IMG/VR virus record: IMGVR_UViG_3300021197_001535
Location: 1-34,189 of that record
Length of the DNA: 34,189 nt
DNA from: a virus
Direction: 5' to 3' (one strand)
Shown here: positions 1 through 5,788 of the stretch, one piece after another
Numbering within the stretch: the stretch's first letter is position 1
How the letters are laid out: every line of letters starts with the position of its first letter
The notes under the pieces: generated by a model
Database searches by the model: none
What the model was told of the DNA's origin: nothing
What the model saw: only the letters and a program-made list of their open reading frames with translations
Translations under genes and position numbers: made by a program

Positions 1-56
1 AAGTGGGAAAAAGTGGGTAGATTGACCAGCATCACGCACTCACAACCTTGCAACAT
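1..56 (-). CDS. Possible 5' end of a minus-strand gene, cut by the window edge
   Basis: An ATG on the minus strand at 56-54 opens a frame that stays open for 18 codons to the window edge (starting MLQGCECVML). It is too short to assign. The reason to mention it is position: it begins 33 nt downstream of a copy of the motif that precedes the other three small minus-strand genes. It may instead be untranslated sequence, with the real start beyond the edge. Confidence 0.3.
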   Translation of the reverse strand, partial: MLQGCECVMLVNLPTFSH

Positions 57-89
57 TAACGTGTTGCTTGGCTGCTGGCGCATCGTTTG

Positions 90-104
90 GTCAATGATAG
101 AGTT
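90..104 (-). promoter_or_regulatory. Repeated minus-strand promoter-like motif, copy 1
   Basis: Read on the minus strand this is AACTCTATCATTGAC. Three further near-copies lie at 460-474, 805-819 and 1015-1029, each a short distance upstream of a small minus-strand gene. This copy lies 33 nt before the partial reading frame at the left edge. It does not resemble the Bacteroidota sigma promoter used on the plus strand, so it may be recognised by a phage factor or phage RNA polymerase; that is inference. Confidence 0.5.
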
Positions 105-116
105 GTCTTAAAGTGA

Positions 117-134
117 CTCAGCCCGAAGGCCAAG
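117..134 (-). terminator. UUCG-tetraloop hairpin after the 144-413 gene
   Basis: On the minus strand CTTGGCC, TTCG, GGCTGAG forms a seven-pair stem (two G-U pairs) capped by a very stable C(UUCG)G tetraloop. It lies 10 nt past the stop codon of the 144-413 gene and before the next promoter-like motif. There is no clear run of U after it, so it may be an RNA-end stabiliser or a weak terminator. Confidence 0.45.
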
Positions 135-143
135 CCACCACGA

Positions 144-413
144 TTAACTGCCTTCGTAGAAAGCAAGCACAATACCATCCTTAGTCGTTTTGACGTTACC
201 GTCTTTATCTGACTGGGACACAAGCTTACCAGCTGGTAGCTCGAATACAGCACCGACCTCAAGGTCTTCAATTGGTGCTTTGTTTACGTAGCAAAATGCA
301 CTCTCCGTAGAGAAGTTGTTTTCGCTTGGGATTGAGACACAAGCGTTCTCGCTTGTGAATTTGACAAGGCGAGCTGAAACTGCTTTGTCGAGAACTCTTA
401 GCACATTTTTCAT
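144..413 (-). CDS. Small hypothetical protein (89 aa), minus-strand block
   Basis: An 89-residue protein of mixed charge without signal peptide or membrane segment. The middle part (SVSIP-like strands, then YVNKAPIEDLEVGAVFELP and a K-D-G-N turn) reads as a compact beta-rich fold in which a short barrel is possible. I do not recognise a family. It is the middle unit of a series of single small minus-strand genes, each with its own upstream motif (here 460-474) and a hairpin behind it (117-134). An early or host-takeover role fits the arrangement, but nothing in the protein itself shows it. Confidence 0.7.
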   Translation of the reverse strand: MKNVLRVLDKAVSARLVKFTSENACVSIPSENNFSTESAFCYVNKAPIEDLEVGAVFELPAGKLVSQSDKDGNVKTTKDGIVLAFYEGS

Positions 414-432
414 GATGCAGGATTAAAGTTAC

Positions 433-474
433 ATGGCATGATTGCCGTTGTTAAGTGTAGTCACTGATAGAGTT
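433..474 (-). promoter_or_regulatory. Promoter-like region of the 144-413 gene: motif plus inverted repeat
   Basis: On the minus strand the motif AACTCTATCAGTGAC (474-460) is followed, 12 nt later, by CGGCAATCATGCCAT (447-433), which holds the inverted repeat GGCA-ATCA-TGCC. The same 15 bases at the same 12-nt distance occur in front of the 488-757 gene. The start codon lies 46 nt past the motif. The inverted repeat could be an operator over the transcription start or a small 5' hairpin in the mRNA. Confidence 0.55.
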
Positions 475-482
475 GAGCTAAA

Positions 483-496
483 AACGCTTACGCGTT
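483..496 (-). terminator. Mini-terminator overlapping the stop codon of the 488-757 gene
   Basis: The minus strand reads AACGC-GTAA-GCGTT followed by TTT: a five-pair stem with a GNRA-type loop and a short U run. The stop codon TAA of the 488-757 gene sits inside the hairpin, so coding end and terminator share the same bases. It separates this gene from the promoter-like motif of the next one. Confidence 0.45.
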
Positions 497-757
497 TGCC
501 AGTTCATCTAAGAACTTAGCCTCGAAGGACTGATAGGTTTTAGCTTCAGGCTGCTCATCAACCTTCTTATCAGCCAGCTTAGTCAACCAGTGATTCAACA
601 TACGCTCCTCTGCTTGCAATGCATCAATCTTAGCACGAGTCTCTTTCAATGCAATAACAGCACTGTCAATCAAGTTGTGACGAGTGGCTGTGATTTGGTT
701 GTACGAATCACGAATGGCGTCAGAGGTCATAGCCTCAATGTTCTTTGCAAATCCCAT
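488..757 (-). CDS. Small helical coiled-coil protein (89 aa)
   Basis: An 89-residue, almost wholly helical protein. Heptad-like spacing runs from about residue 20 to 65 (HNLIDSAVIALKETRAKIDALQAEERML), suggesting a coiled-coil dimer. There is no signal peptide or membrane segment. No family recognised. The plus-strand frame opposite (590-970) has no coding character, so the minus strand is the real gene. It has its own upstream motif at 805-819, and a terminator-like hairpin covers its stop codon. Confidence 0.7.
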   Translation of the reverse strand: MGFAKNIEAMTSDAIRDSYNQITATRHNLIDSAVIALKETRAKIDALQAEERMLNHWLTKLADKKVDEQPEAKTYQSFEAKFLDELANA

Positions 758-777
758 GATATTAGTTTAAGGATTAG

Positions 778-819
778 ATGGCATGATTGCCGATGTATAT
801 CTAAGTCAATGACAGAGTT
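778..819 (-). promoter_or_regulatory. Promoter-like region of the 488-757 gene
   Basis: The minus strand has AACTCTGTCATTGAC (819-805), a 12-nt spacer, then CGGCAATCATGCCAT (792-778), identical in its last 15 bases and in spacing to the region before the 144-413 gene. The spacers between them differ in sequence (one has TTAGATATACAT, the other TACACTTAACAA), so conservation is restricted to the two elements, as expected for binding sites. Confidence 0.55.
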
Positions 820-855
820 TAAAGCGGAGCATAGTAGCTCTGCTGACTATTGTCA

Positions 856-960
856 TCACTTGCTTGCTTGCAGTGCAACGATAGCGATGAGTGCAGTGGT
901 GATAGCGATGCACATCCATACGAATGTTACGTCAGTCATCTGGGCAGTCATTGGTTCCAT
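856..960 (-). CDS. 34-aa single-helix membrane peptide
   Basis: ATG at 960-958 (minus strand), stop at 858-856; protein starts MEPMTAQMTDV and ends LQASK. Residues 10-31 are a continuous hydrophobic helix (FVWMCIAITTALIAIVAL), with a short lysine-ended tail. It is below the usual ORF cut-off, but it fits the pattern of the block: promoter-like motif 54 nt upstream (1015-1029) and an imperfect GAGC/GCTC hairpin after the stop. Small one-helix peptides are common in phage early regions, where some act on host membrane proteins; no specific role can be given. Confidence 0.55.
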   Translation of the reverse strand: MEPMTAQMTDVTFVWMCIAITTALIAIVALQASK

Positions 961-1014
961 GGCGGTTTGATTTAGTAAGTACGGGGGTACTTTGGTTTCT
1001 CGATGCATGGTAGG

Positions 1015-1029
1015 GTCACTGACTGAGTA
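1015..1029 (-). promoter_or_regulatory. Repeated minus-strand promoter-like motif, copy 4 (divergent)
   Basis: The minus strand reads TACTCAGTCAGTGAC, the most divergent of the four copies, 54 nt before the 856-960 gene. It lacks the GGCA-ATCA-TGCC repeat seen in the two middle copies. The plus-strand promoter-like element at 1056-1063 starts just beyond it, so this is the divergent control point between the minus and plus blocks. An 11-bp string, TCACGCACTCA, occurs both here (1033-1043) and at 32-42. Confidence 0.4.
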
Positions 1030-1055
1030 GGTTCACGCACTCATAAATTTTTTAC

Positions 1056-1063
1056 TATATTTG
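1056..1063 (+). promoter_or_regulatory. Bacteroidota -7 element (TATATTTG) 4 nt before a start codon
   Basis: TATATTTG matches the Bacteroidota -7 consensus TAnnTTTG exactly. The ATG of the 44-residue gene follows after only 4 nt, so initiation at the usual distance would give a leaderless or nearly leaderless mRNA. No TTTG lies 19 bp upstream, so the -33 part is weak or replaced. The same arrangement occurs at 13750-13757. Confidence 0.45.
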
Positions 1064-1067
1064 CCGA

Positions 1068-1202
1068 ATGGCAAAGCAAAACACATTCCAACAGTTCGTT
1101 CAGAAAAAAGTATCAAGACCCGGAATCCATGGGAAAACAAAATCATCTAAGCGTAAGTCTTCTAAGCTTTACAAGAAGGCATATCGCGGTCAAGGCCGCT
1201 AG
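1068..1202 (+). CDS. 44-aa very basic phage protein (R-P-G-I-H / Y-R-G-Q-G-R type)
   Basis: ATG 1068, stop TAG 1200-1202. The protein begins MAKQNTFQQFVQKKVSRPGI and ends YKKAYRGQGR; it is strongly basic (K/R/S repeats in the second half) with no acidic residue. From memory, similar short proteins with RPG-x-H, K-x-x-SK and Y-x-GQGR spacing recur in Bacteroidota phages without known function; I could not check this. Nucleic-acid or virion-interior binding fits the charge but is inference. It overlaps the next gene by 74 nt in another frame, so both sequences constrain each other. Confidence 0.65.
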   Translation: MAKQNTFQQFVQKKVSRPGIHGKTKSSKRKSSKLYKKAYRGQGR

Positions 1203-3834
1203 TCTATCAATACTCCTATTAGCATCTATAACCGCTCTAGCACAGAGTTGGGTTAGCGTAGAGCTACAAGCAGATCAATACTCGACAGAAACGAGTTGGT
1301 CTATTGTACAGGGGGATAGCACATTTGCATCAGGGGGTCCTTATACAGAACCCTTTCAGTATGTACAACAACTGGTAGAACTACCACCCGGGGAATACAA
1401 CTTTGTAGTTGATGATGCTTTCGGGGATGGTATCTGTTGTGGGTTTGGGGAAGGATGGATTGGGATAAGCAATGCGTGCGGTCTCAATGACTACTACTAC
1501 GACTTCAGCACTAGCCAACTTGTAGTATTCTTTGACCTACTCCCATGCCCCCCACCCGTCTATGGGTGTATGGATACAGAAGCTATCAACTACAACCCCA
1601 ACGCTCTCTTCGAGAGCAACAGCTGTCTTTACAATGTCACATTCCAACTAGATCTTAATGGACCACATCCACCAGAAATAGATGTACCTGAGGTAAATGG
1701 GACGTTCAATGGGTGGTGTGGAAGTTGCTCTGCGATGTCAGACGACAACAACGACGGTATATGGGAGATCACTCTACCTATACAACAAGGCAACTTTCTA
1801 TGGAAGTTCTCTGCAGACGAATGGGAGGTTCAGGAATTGCCAGTAGGCGTTTCTGAGTCTCCTTGTTTTTTGTTTGATGAAAACGGGTATGTAAACAGGA
1901 CCCTTAATGTTCAAGGGAATATGACTCTACCCCCGTTCTGTTGGGAGAGCTGCCTTCCTTGTGGGGCAGTACCGGGATGTACAAATCCCAACGCCAGCAA
2001 CTGGAACCCTTGGGCTAACTTTGACAATGGAACATGCAGTGTAAATGAGATAGCAGACTGCCAAGAAGGGGAGACAGAGATAACAGTGACTCTGATCCTC
2101 GACAACTACCCATCAGAGACAAGCTTCTCTTTAGAGAACCAAGCTATAGGAGAAAGCATCATCGACGTATCCGTCGGGCAAGTATCTGAGCAGATAGTGG
2201 GAATACCACTAATGTTTAGCACCTGCGTTGTAGTAGGTGACCCAATAGAGTTTAAGCTAAACGACACCTTTGGTGACGGACTTGGGGCTTCACAGTGGGG
2301 CGGTCAAGATGGGGACGCTTATATAACTGCGTGCGAGGACACATTGTGGCAATTAGAGGTAGCGGACTTTGGGTATACAGTAGCCGCAAACTTTACTGCA
2401 CCGGAGTGTGGTGCCCCAGAACAAGTACTTGGATGCCTGAACGAAAGCTATCTAGAATATAACCCTAACGCAAATACAGACGACCCGTCACTGTGTCAAA
2501 CAGTGATCACGTACGGGTGTATAGAAGATGAGTTTTACAACTACGATTCACAAGCCAATACAGAAGACGCAATAGACTCCTGTTCTTACACGCTCACAAT
2601 TACAGACGGGGTCGGGGACGGATGGTTCGGCAGCTGGTTGGGGGTATACCAGGACGGGGCTCTATCCCCACAATATCAGATGGGGCCTAACGATGGGAAT
2701 GAAGAGGTCTTCGACATAATTCTGTCAGCCCAGCAGGATATCGAGATATTCTTCTTTACCACTCCGCAGTCACAGAATCAAATAGCACAATGTGGGTTCA
2801 TGCTCGAAGGACCAACAGGGGACACACTGATTAATGTACCTCAGTGGAGCATGATCCCATTCCCCAACACATACAGCGTTCGCCCGTACTGCGGAAATAC
2901 CTGTATCCCATTCTCATACGGATGCACAGACACATTAGCCTCCAACTTTGACGTCAACGCCAACAGTGAAAACGGGACTTGTTACTATAACCCAGGCTGC
3001 ACACAAGCAGGCTACCTAGAATACTACACACAGGGATATGAAGCTGACTACGATAACGGTAGTTGTGATATCATCGCGGTATTTGGCTGCATGGATAACA
3101 CAGCTTTTAATTACAACGAAGAAGCCAATGTAGAGACCGAGTGTACCCCAGTAATAACTGGATGTATGAACGAGCTCGCGTTCAACTACGACCCTAACGC
3201 AAACACCCCCGGTGATTGTACTCCGTATATATATGGATGTACAGATGCAACTGCATTCAACTATAGCCCACAAGCCAACGCCGACGACGGGGATTGCATT
3301 GATGTAGTGCTTGGATGCATGGATGAGTCTGCAATCAATTACAACCCACTAGCCAACACAAACAGTGGGTGTATAGAGTCAGTATCAGGGTGTATGGACC
3401 CAGACGCATTTAACTTCAACGACCTAGCCAACGTCCCAGACAATGATCTATGCAACTATGATGCAGGGTGCATTACAGGTCCAGGAGAACCATACTGGTT
3501 GAATGACCAATGCTATGCATGGGTAATAACCGTTGACCCCTACTGCTGTGAGACAGGGTGGGACAATGTGTGTGTGGAGATGTACGAGTACTGCGGTAAC
3601 GGGATAACCAACGTACCCATGTACCTCAACGACATCAGCGTATTCCCCAACCCAACACAAGACGCCATACGCATACAAGCCCCACAAGGCACAATAACAA
3701 CTGTCTACAACTCTGTCGGGCAGAAGATCACAACAACCTCAGAAAAAAGAATTACCCTCCCAGCCGCTGGAGTATACACGGTAGTAATCAACTACAAGGG
3801 TAGAGTAATAAAAGAAACAATCGTAAAACAATGA
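1129..3834 (+). CDS. Secreted repeat protein with C-terminal T9SS sorting domain (901 aa)
   Basis: Residues 1-39 look like a long signal peptide: basic stretch (TRRHIAVK), hydrophobic core, cleavage after ALA before QSW. The body holds about eleven Cys-bounded units of the type GC-M/T-D-x-x-A-x-N-Y-N-P-x-A-N...C, with interspersed beta-sandwich-like domains that carry D-x-x-GDG motifs (DAFGDGICC, DTFGDGLG, DGVGDGW), typical of Ca-binding secreted Bacteroidota proteins. Near the end is a Cys cluster (DPYCCETGWDNVC). The last ~75 residues match the type A T9SS tail: FPNPTQD, YNSVGQ, LPAAGVYTVV, final KETIVKQ. It should cross the outer membrane and be displayed or released. The next gene overlaps its stop (ATGA). 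The start is the only ATG in frame upstream of the signal segment. Confidence 0.85.
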   Translation: MGKQNHLSVSLLSFTRRHIAVKAASLSILLLASITALAQSWVSVELQADQYSTETSWSIVQGDSTFASGGPYTEPFQYVQQLVELPPGEYNFVVDDAFGDGICCGFGEGWIGISNACGLNDYYYDFSTSQLVVFFDLLPCPPPVYGCMDTEAINYNPNALFESNSCLYNVTFQLDLNGPHPPEIDVPEVNGTFNGWCGSCSAMSDDNNDGIWEITLPIQQGNFLWKFSADEWEVQELPVGVSESPCFLFDENGYVNRTLNVQGNMTLPPFCWESCLPCGAVPGCTNPNASNWNPWANFDNGTCSVNEIADCQEGETEITVTLILDNYPSETSFSLENQAIGESIIDVSVGQVSEQIVGIPLMFSTCVVVGDPIEFKLNDTFGDGLGASQWGGQDGDAYITACEDTLWQLEVADFGYTVAANFTAPECGAPEQVLGCLNESYLEYNPNANTDDPSLCQTVITYGCIEDEFYNYDSQANTEDAIDSCSYTLTITDGVGDGWFGSWLGVYQDGALSPQYQMGPNDGNEEVFDIILSAQQDIEIFFFTTPQSQNQIAQCGFMLEGPTGDTLINVPQWSMIPFPNTYSVRPYCGNTCIPFSYGCTDTLASNFDVNANSENGTCYYNPGCTQAGYLEYYTQGYEADYDNGSCDIIAVFGCMDNTAFNYNEEANVETECTPVITGCMNELAFNYDPNANTPGDCTPYIYGCTDATAFNYSPQANADDGDCIDVVLGCMDESAINYNPLANTNSGCIESVSGCMDPDAFNFNDLANVPDNDLCNYDAGCITGPGEPYWLNDQCYAWVITVDPYCCETGWDNVCVEMYEYCGNGITNVPMYLNDISVFPNPTQDAIRIQAPQGTITTVYNSVGQKITTTSEKRITLPAAGVYTVVINYKGRVIKETIVKQ
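1558..3456 (+). repeat. About eleven GC-(D)-xxA-x-NYN-type repeats in the secreted protein
   Basis: Units begin near 1558, 1975, 2431, 2515, 2920, 2997, 3087, 3160, 3235, 3313 and 3388. Each starts with G-C, has a D/N plus two residues and A, then N-Y/F-N/D, then an A-N or A-L and a second Cys. The last six are in direct tandem with roughly 24-26 residue spacing; the early ones are separated by larger domains. The DNA of the copies has diverged, so this is an old protein repeat. Confidence 0.8.
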
Positions 3835-4871
3835 GATACGTAACAGCACTTATATTCCTAGCACTTACCTTTAGTGCAAATGGACAAGACTTCTACAACA
3901 AAGTCCTCCGACGGGCAACGTTTTATGCAGCAGCCAACGGAGGGAATTCAATCTCGGATCAAAGTATCTATTCCCTATCCTCCGGGTCACTTGCAACGGA
4001 TGTTGTTGAGACCCCCTTCGACTACAGTCTCACCCTTGGGATTCGGAAGATTGCTCGCTTCGGTTATGAGAACAGAGCTAATGTGTTCTATGACGGCACT
4101 GAGAACACGTACGGGGACGCAGCCACAGTCGGTAAGCGAAACGGGTTTGAGTTCCTTGCAGAAGCAGACTGGAGACGCCAACAAGGACGTAACTTCCTCG
4201 ACCAAGACTACTTCGTAAGGTACGTAGCCGACAACTGGATTGTAAAAGCAGAGTGGCTGCAGGACGGCTTTGCAGACATACGATACTTTGAAGGGTCTCA
4301 GAGGGGTAGAGCTAGGATTGGGGACAAGCTGTCCCTAAATGCAGGCATCGTACAGCGTATATCAGAACCTTATGGGTACGACCCACTTAGTGAGCTTACA
4401 ATAGGCGACCAGATACACTATACATCGCTTGCAATAAGTGAAGGGTACACAATAGATGTTAACACTGGTGAATTCTTTGACCCAAATGGGGCACTAGTTG
4501 CGAACGATCCGGCAGTGTGGGAGCAGGTGGTGATACCCCAGGTCCTAAACGACTACGTTTCTAGGAAACGCTCTGAACTCCCCGACCAGTGGGTACATTC
4601 ACTCGTAGTAGGCTACGATTTCTACCACTACAGCAAAGATTTTTGGCTACACTCATGGGGTAACATGATGCCCTATCACGTGAACACAAATGGGGAATAT
4701 TCCTACCACAATTTTGTAAACAGCTCACAGTGGGTAGATTACTCATTAGGTATTATCTTTGGGGTAAAGTTCAACAAAAGCTTCGGGGTGTTCCTGGAGG
4801 GTAAGTACAACAAGTACTGGGATAGAGAATGGCATGACTTCTCTGTAGGCTTGAACTACATACTTATTTAA
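3831..4871 (+). CDS. Outer-membrane beta-barrel protein (346 aa)
   Basis: Signal peptide MRYVTALIFLALTFSANGQ, then alternating strands rich in aromatic residues (FGYENRANVFY, GFEFLAEADWRRQ, YFVRYVADNWIVKAEWLQ, SLVVGYDFYHY, DYSLGIIFGVKF, GVFLEGKYNKY) and a last strand HDFSVGLNYILI, as in outer-membrane barrels. ATG overlaps the stop of the T9SS-type gene (ATGA), so the two are probably translated together. I do not see the PorP/SprF signature. I recall similar unnamed barrels in marine phage contigs but cannot confirm it. Possible roles are receptor masking (superinfection exclusion), anchoring the upstream secreted protein, or weakening of the outer membrane. Confidence 0.75.
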   Translation: MRYVTALIFLALTFSANGQDFYNKVLRRATFYAAANGGNSISDQSIYSLSSGSLATDVVETPFDYSLTLGIRKIARFGYENRANVFYDGTENTYGDAATVGKRNGFEFLAEADWRRQQGRNFLDQDYFVRYVADNWIVKAEWLQDGFADIRYFEGSQRGRARIGDKLSLNAGIVQRISEPYGYDPLSELTIGDQIHYTSLAISEGYTIDVNTGEFFDPNGALVANDPAVWEQVVIPQVLNDYVSRKRSELPDQWVHSLVVGYDFYHYSKDFWLHSWGNMMPYHVNTNGEYSYHNFVNSSQWVDYSLGIIFGVKFNKSFGVFLEGKYNKYWDREWHDFSVGLNYILI

Positions 4872-4872
4872 C

Positions 4873-5157
4873 ATGGCTAAGAAGATAGGCGAGGACACTC
4901 AGGTAACATTAGACCTGAAGACAATAGGGATGGCAGCGACGGGGTTAGGAGCCCTTATAAGCATGTGGTTTGTACTACAAGCAGACATCGCAGAAGCGAA
5001 AGAGCTACCACTTCCTGCTGACCCCGAGATTACTCGAATGGAGTTTGATATGAAAGACCAACTTGTGCGTCAGACCATTATGACTACACAGGAGGATGTA
5101 TCAGAACTTAAGCAGGATCTTGACCGGATTGAGGAAAAAATCGATAAACTTAAATAA
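4873..5157 (+). CDS. Single-pass membrane protein with C-terminal coiled coil (94 aa)
   Basis: After a short polar N-terminus comes one hydrophobic segment (about residues 17-36, TIGMAATGLGALISMWFVLQ), then a proline-rich linker (ELPLPADPE) and a helical, charged C-terminal half (EDVSELKQDLDRIEEKIDKLK) with heptad spacing. The topology matches inner-membrane spanin-like or holin-accessory proteins, which is the best guess for a gene two genes upstream of an amidase, but no specific family is seen. It starts 1 nt after the barrel gene stop, so it belongs to the same operon. Confidence 0.7.
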   Translation: MAKKIGEDTQVTLDLKTIGMAATGLGALISMWFVLQADIAEAKELPLPADPEITRMEFDMKDQLVRQTIMTTQEDVSELKQDLDRIEEKIDKLK

Positions 5158-5165
5158 CATGAAAC

Positions 5166-5528
5166 ATGAAAACTGTAATGCTATATGCGCTATTGTTTGC
5201 GTTGTTACTGGTACCTGCATCCACGGTAAGTAATAGCGACCCATCAATAGACAGTGGCATCTATGTAGTTGAGTTCAATGCGAGCTTTAACGCACAGAAT
5301 AGCGTGCCCTGGATAGAAACCATAACTGAGTGTAAGCCTCTACGTGTAGACATAGGAGAAGCACCTGATATGCAAAAGGAACACAAGATTGTGGTAGTAC
5401 CAACGATCATTGTGTTTAGTGAGGGCGAGGAAGTAGAACGCTTCCAAGCCAACATCATGATGACAATGGAGGCTACTTCAGACGAAGTTCAAGAAGTAGT
5501 TGATGAAATTATTTTGAGCGACTTCTAA
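5166..5528 (+). CDS. Exported thioredoxin-fold protein without active-site cysteines (120 aa)
   Basis: Hydrophobic N-terminus (residues 3-20) is a signal peptide or anchor. Then YVVEFNASFNAQNSVPW (33-49) aligns with the thioredoxin VdFwAxWCGPC segment, but W-C-G-P-C is F-N-A-Q-N, so both catalytic cysteines are gone. The cis-proline motif survives (VVVPT, P79), followed by IIVFSEGEEVERFQ, the typical strand-turn-strand. The fold is kept and the redox chemistry is lost; only C56 remains. A binding or chaperone role in the periplasm is likely. The promoter of the downstream noncoding region begins inside its last codons. Confidence 0.75.
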   Translation: MKTVMLYALLFALLLVPASTVSNSDPSIDSGIYVVEFNASFNAQNSVPWIETITECKPLRVDIGEAPDMQKEHKIVVVPTIIVFSEGEEVERFQANIMMTMEATSDEVQEVVDEIILSDF

Positions 5529-5543
5529 GTTGCCTTATATTCG
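5513..5543 (+). promoter_or_regulatory. Bacteroidota-type promoter in front of the noncoding region
   Basis: TTTG (5513-5516), exactly 19 bp, then TATATTCG (5536-5543), one base off the -7 consensus TAnnTTTG. The -33 part lies in the 3' end of the thioredoxin-like gene. Initiation about 5-7 nt after the -7 element would put the 5' end at about 5548-5550, which is where the first long-range helix of the proposed RNA starts. The same geometry occurs at 6207-6237. Confidence 0.65.
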
Positions 5544-5547
5544 CAAA

Positions 5548-5788
5548 GAGACCGCTCCCCAAAGCGATCGGCCCTCGGTAACCAAAAAGGGGCCTAGACA
5601 TCGGGTTATAGTAGCTACCACCATAGGTAGTGAACGTTGTCCCCGGTAGTCTCAAAAAGTGCATCGGTATAAAACTCGGGTGGGAACAAGGCTATAGGCT
5701 GACAGAAATGCCCCCACGCAGGCTAGACACGGCGAGTGGAAATCCGAAATCGAAACATTAAAAACCAAGGGGGAATAATTGTATCCAG
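5548..5788 (+). ncRNA. Candidate structured noncoding RNA, about 240 nt
   Basis: No reading frame of coding character fills this 260-nt gap between two genes. Helices seen by eye: GAGAC 5548-5552 with GTCTC 5649-5653, closing a 5' domain; inside it CGCT 5553-5556 with AGCG 5563-5566 (loop CCCCAA), GGCCC 5570-5574 with GGGCC 5590-5594, and CTACC 5615-5619 with GGTAG 5626-5630. The 3' domain is three nested helices: TCGG 5664-5667 with CCGA 5744-5747, ACTCG 5674-5678 with CGAGT 5733-5737, GTGGG 5680-5684 with CCCAC 5713-5717. A-rich single strands link them. A promoter fits its 5' end. The 3' end is uncertain and may run into the amidase mRNA, so a long structured leader is the alternative. It does not match tRNA, tmRNA, RNase P or group I core motifs that I know. 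Confidence 0.6.

Noticed and set aside
56-271. 71-residue minus-strand frame
   Set aside because: Overlaps the 144-413 gene on the same strand in another frame and runs through the hairpin and the promoter-like motif; no protein-like pattern.
590-970. 126-residue plus-strand frame
   Set aside because: It is antisense to the coiled-coil gene and to the 34-residue membrane peptide; its composition (many Cys, His, Ile, Val without pattern) is that of a shadow frame.
3874-4218. 114-residue plus-strand frame inside the barrel gene
   Set aside because: Lies wholly in the coding region of the barrel gene, which shows clear signal peptide and strand pattern.
3831-4871. PorP/SprF family (T9SS type B partner) for the barrel protein
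   Set aside because: The typical N-terminal D-P-x-F-S-x-Y-x-x-N-P-x-x-x-N-P segment is missing, and the upstream sorting tail is type A; only the general idea of a cargo-barrel pair is kept.
5529-5788. tRNA, tmRNA, RNase P or group I intron for the noncoding region
   Set aside because: No TPsiC arm or CCA-like end, no tag-peptide frame, no conserved RNase P or group I core strings that I can recognise; left as unclassified RNA.
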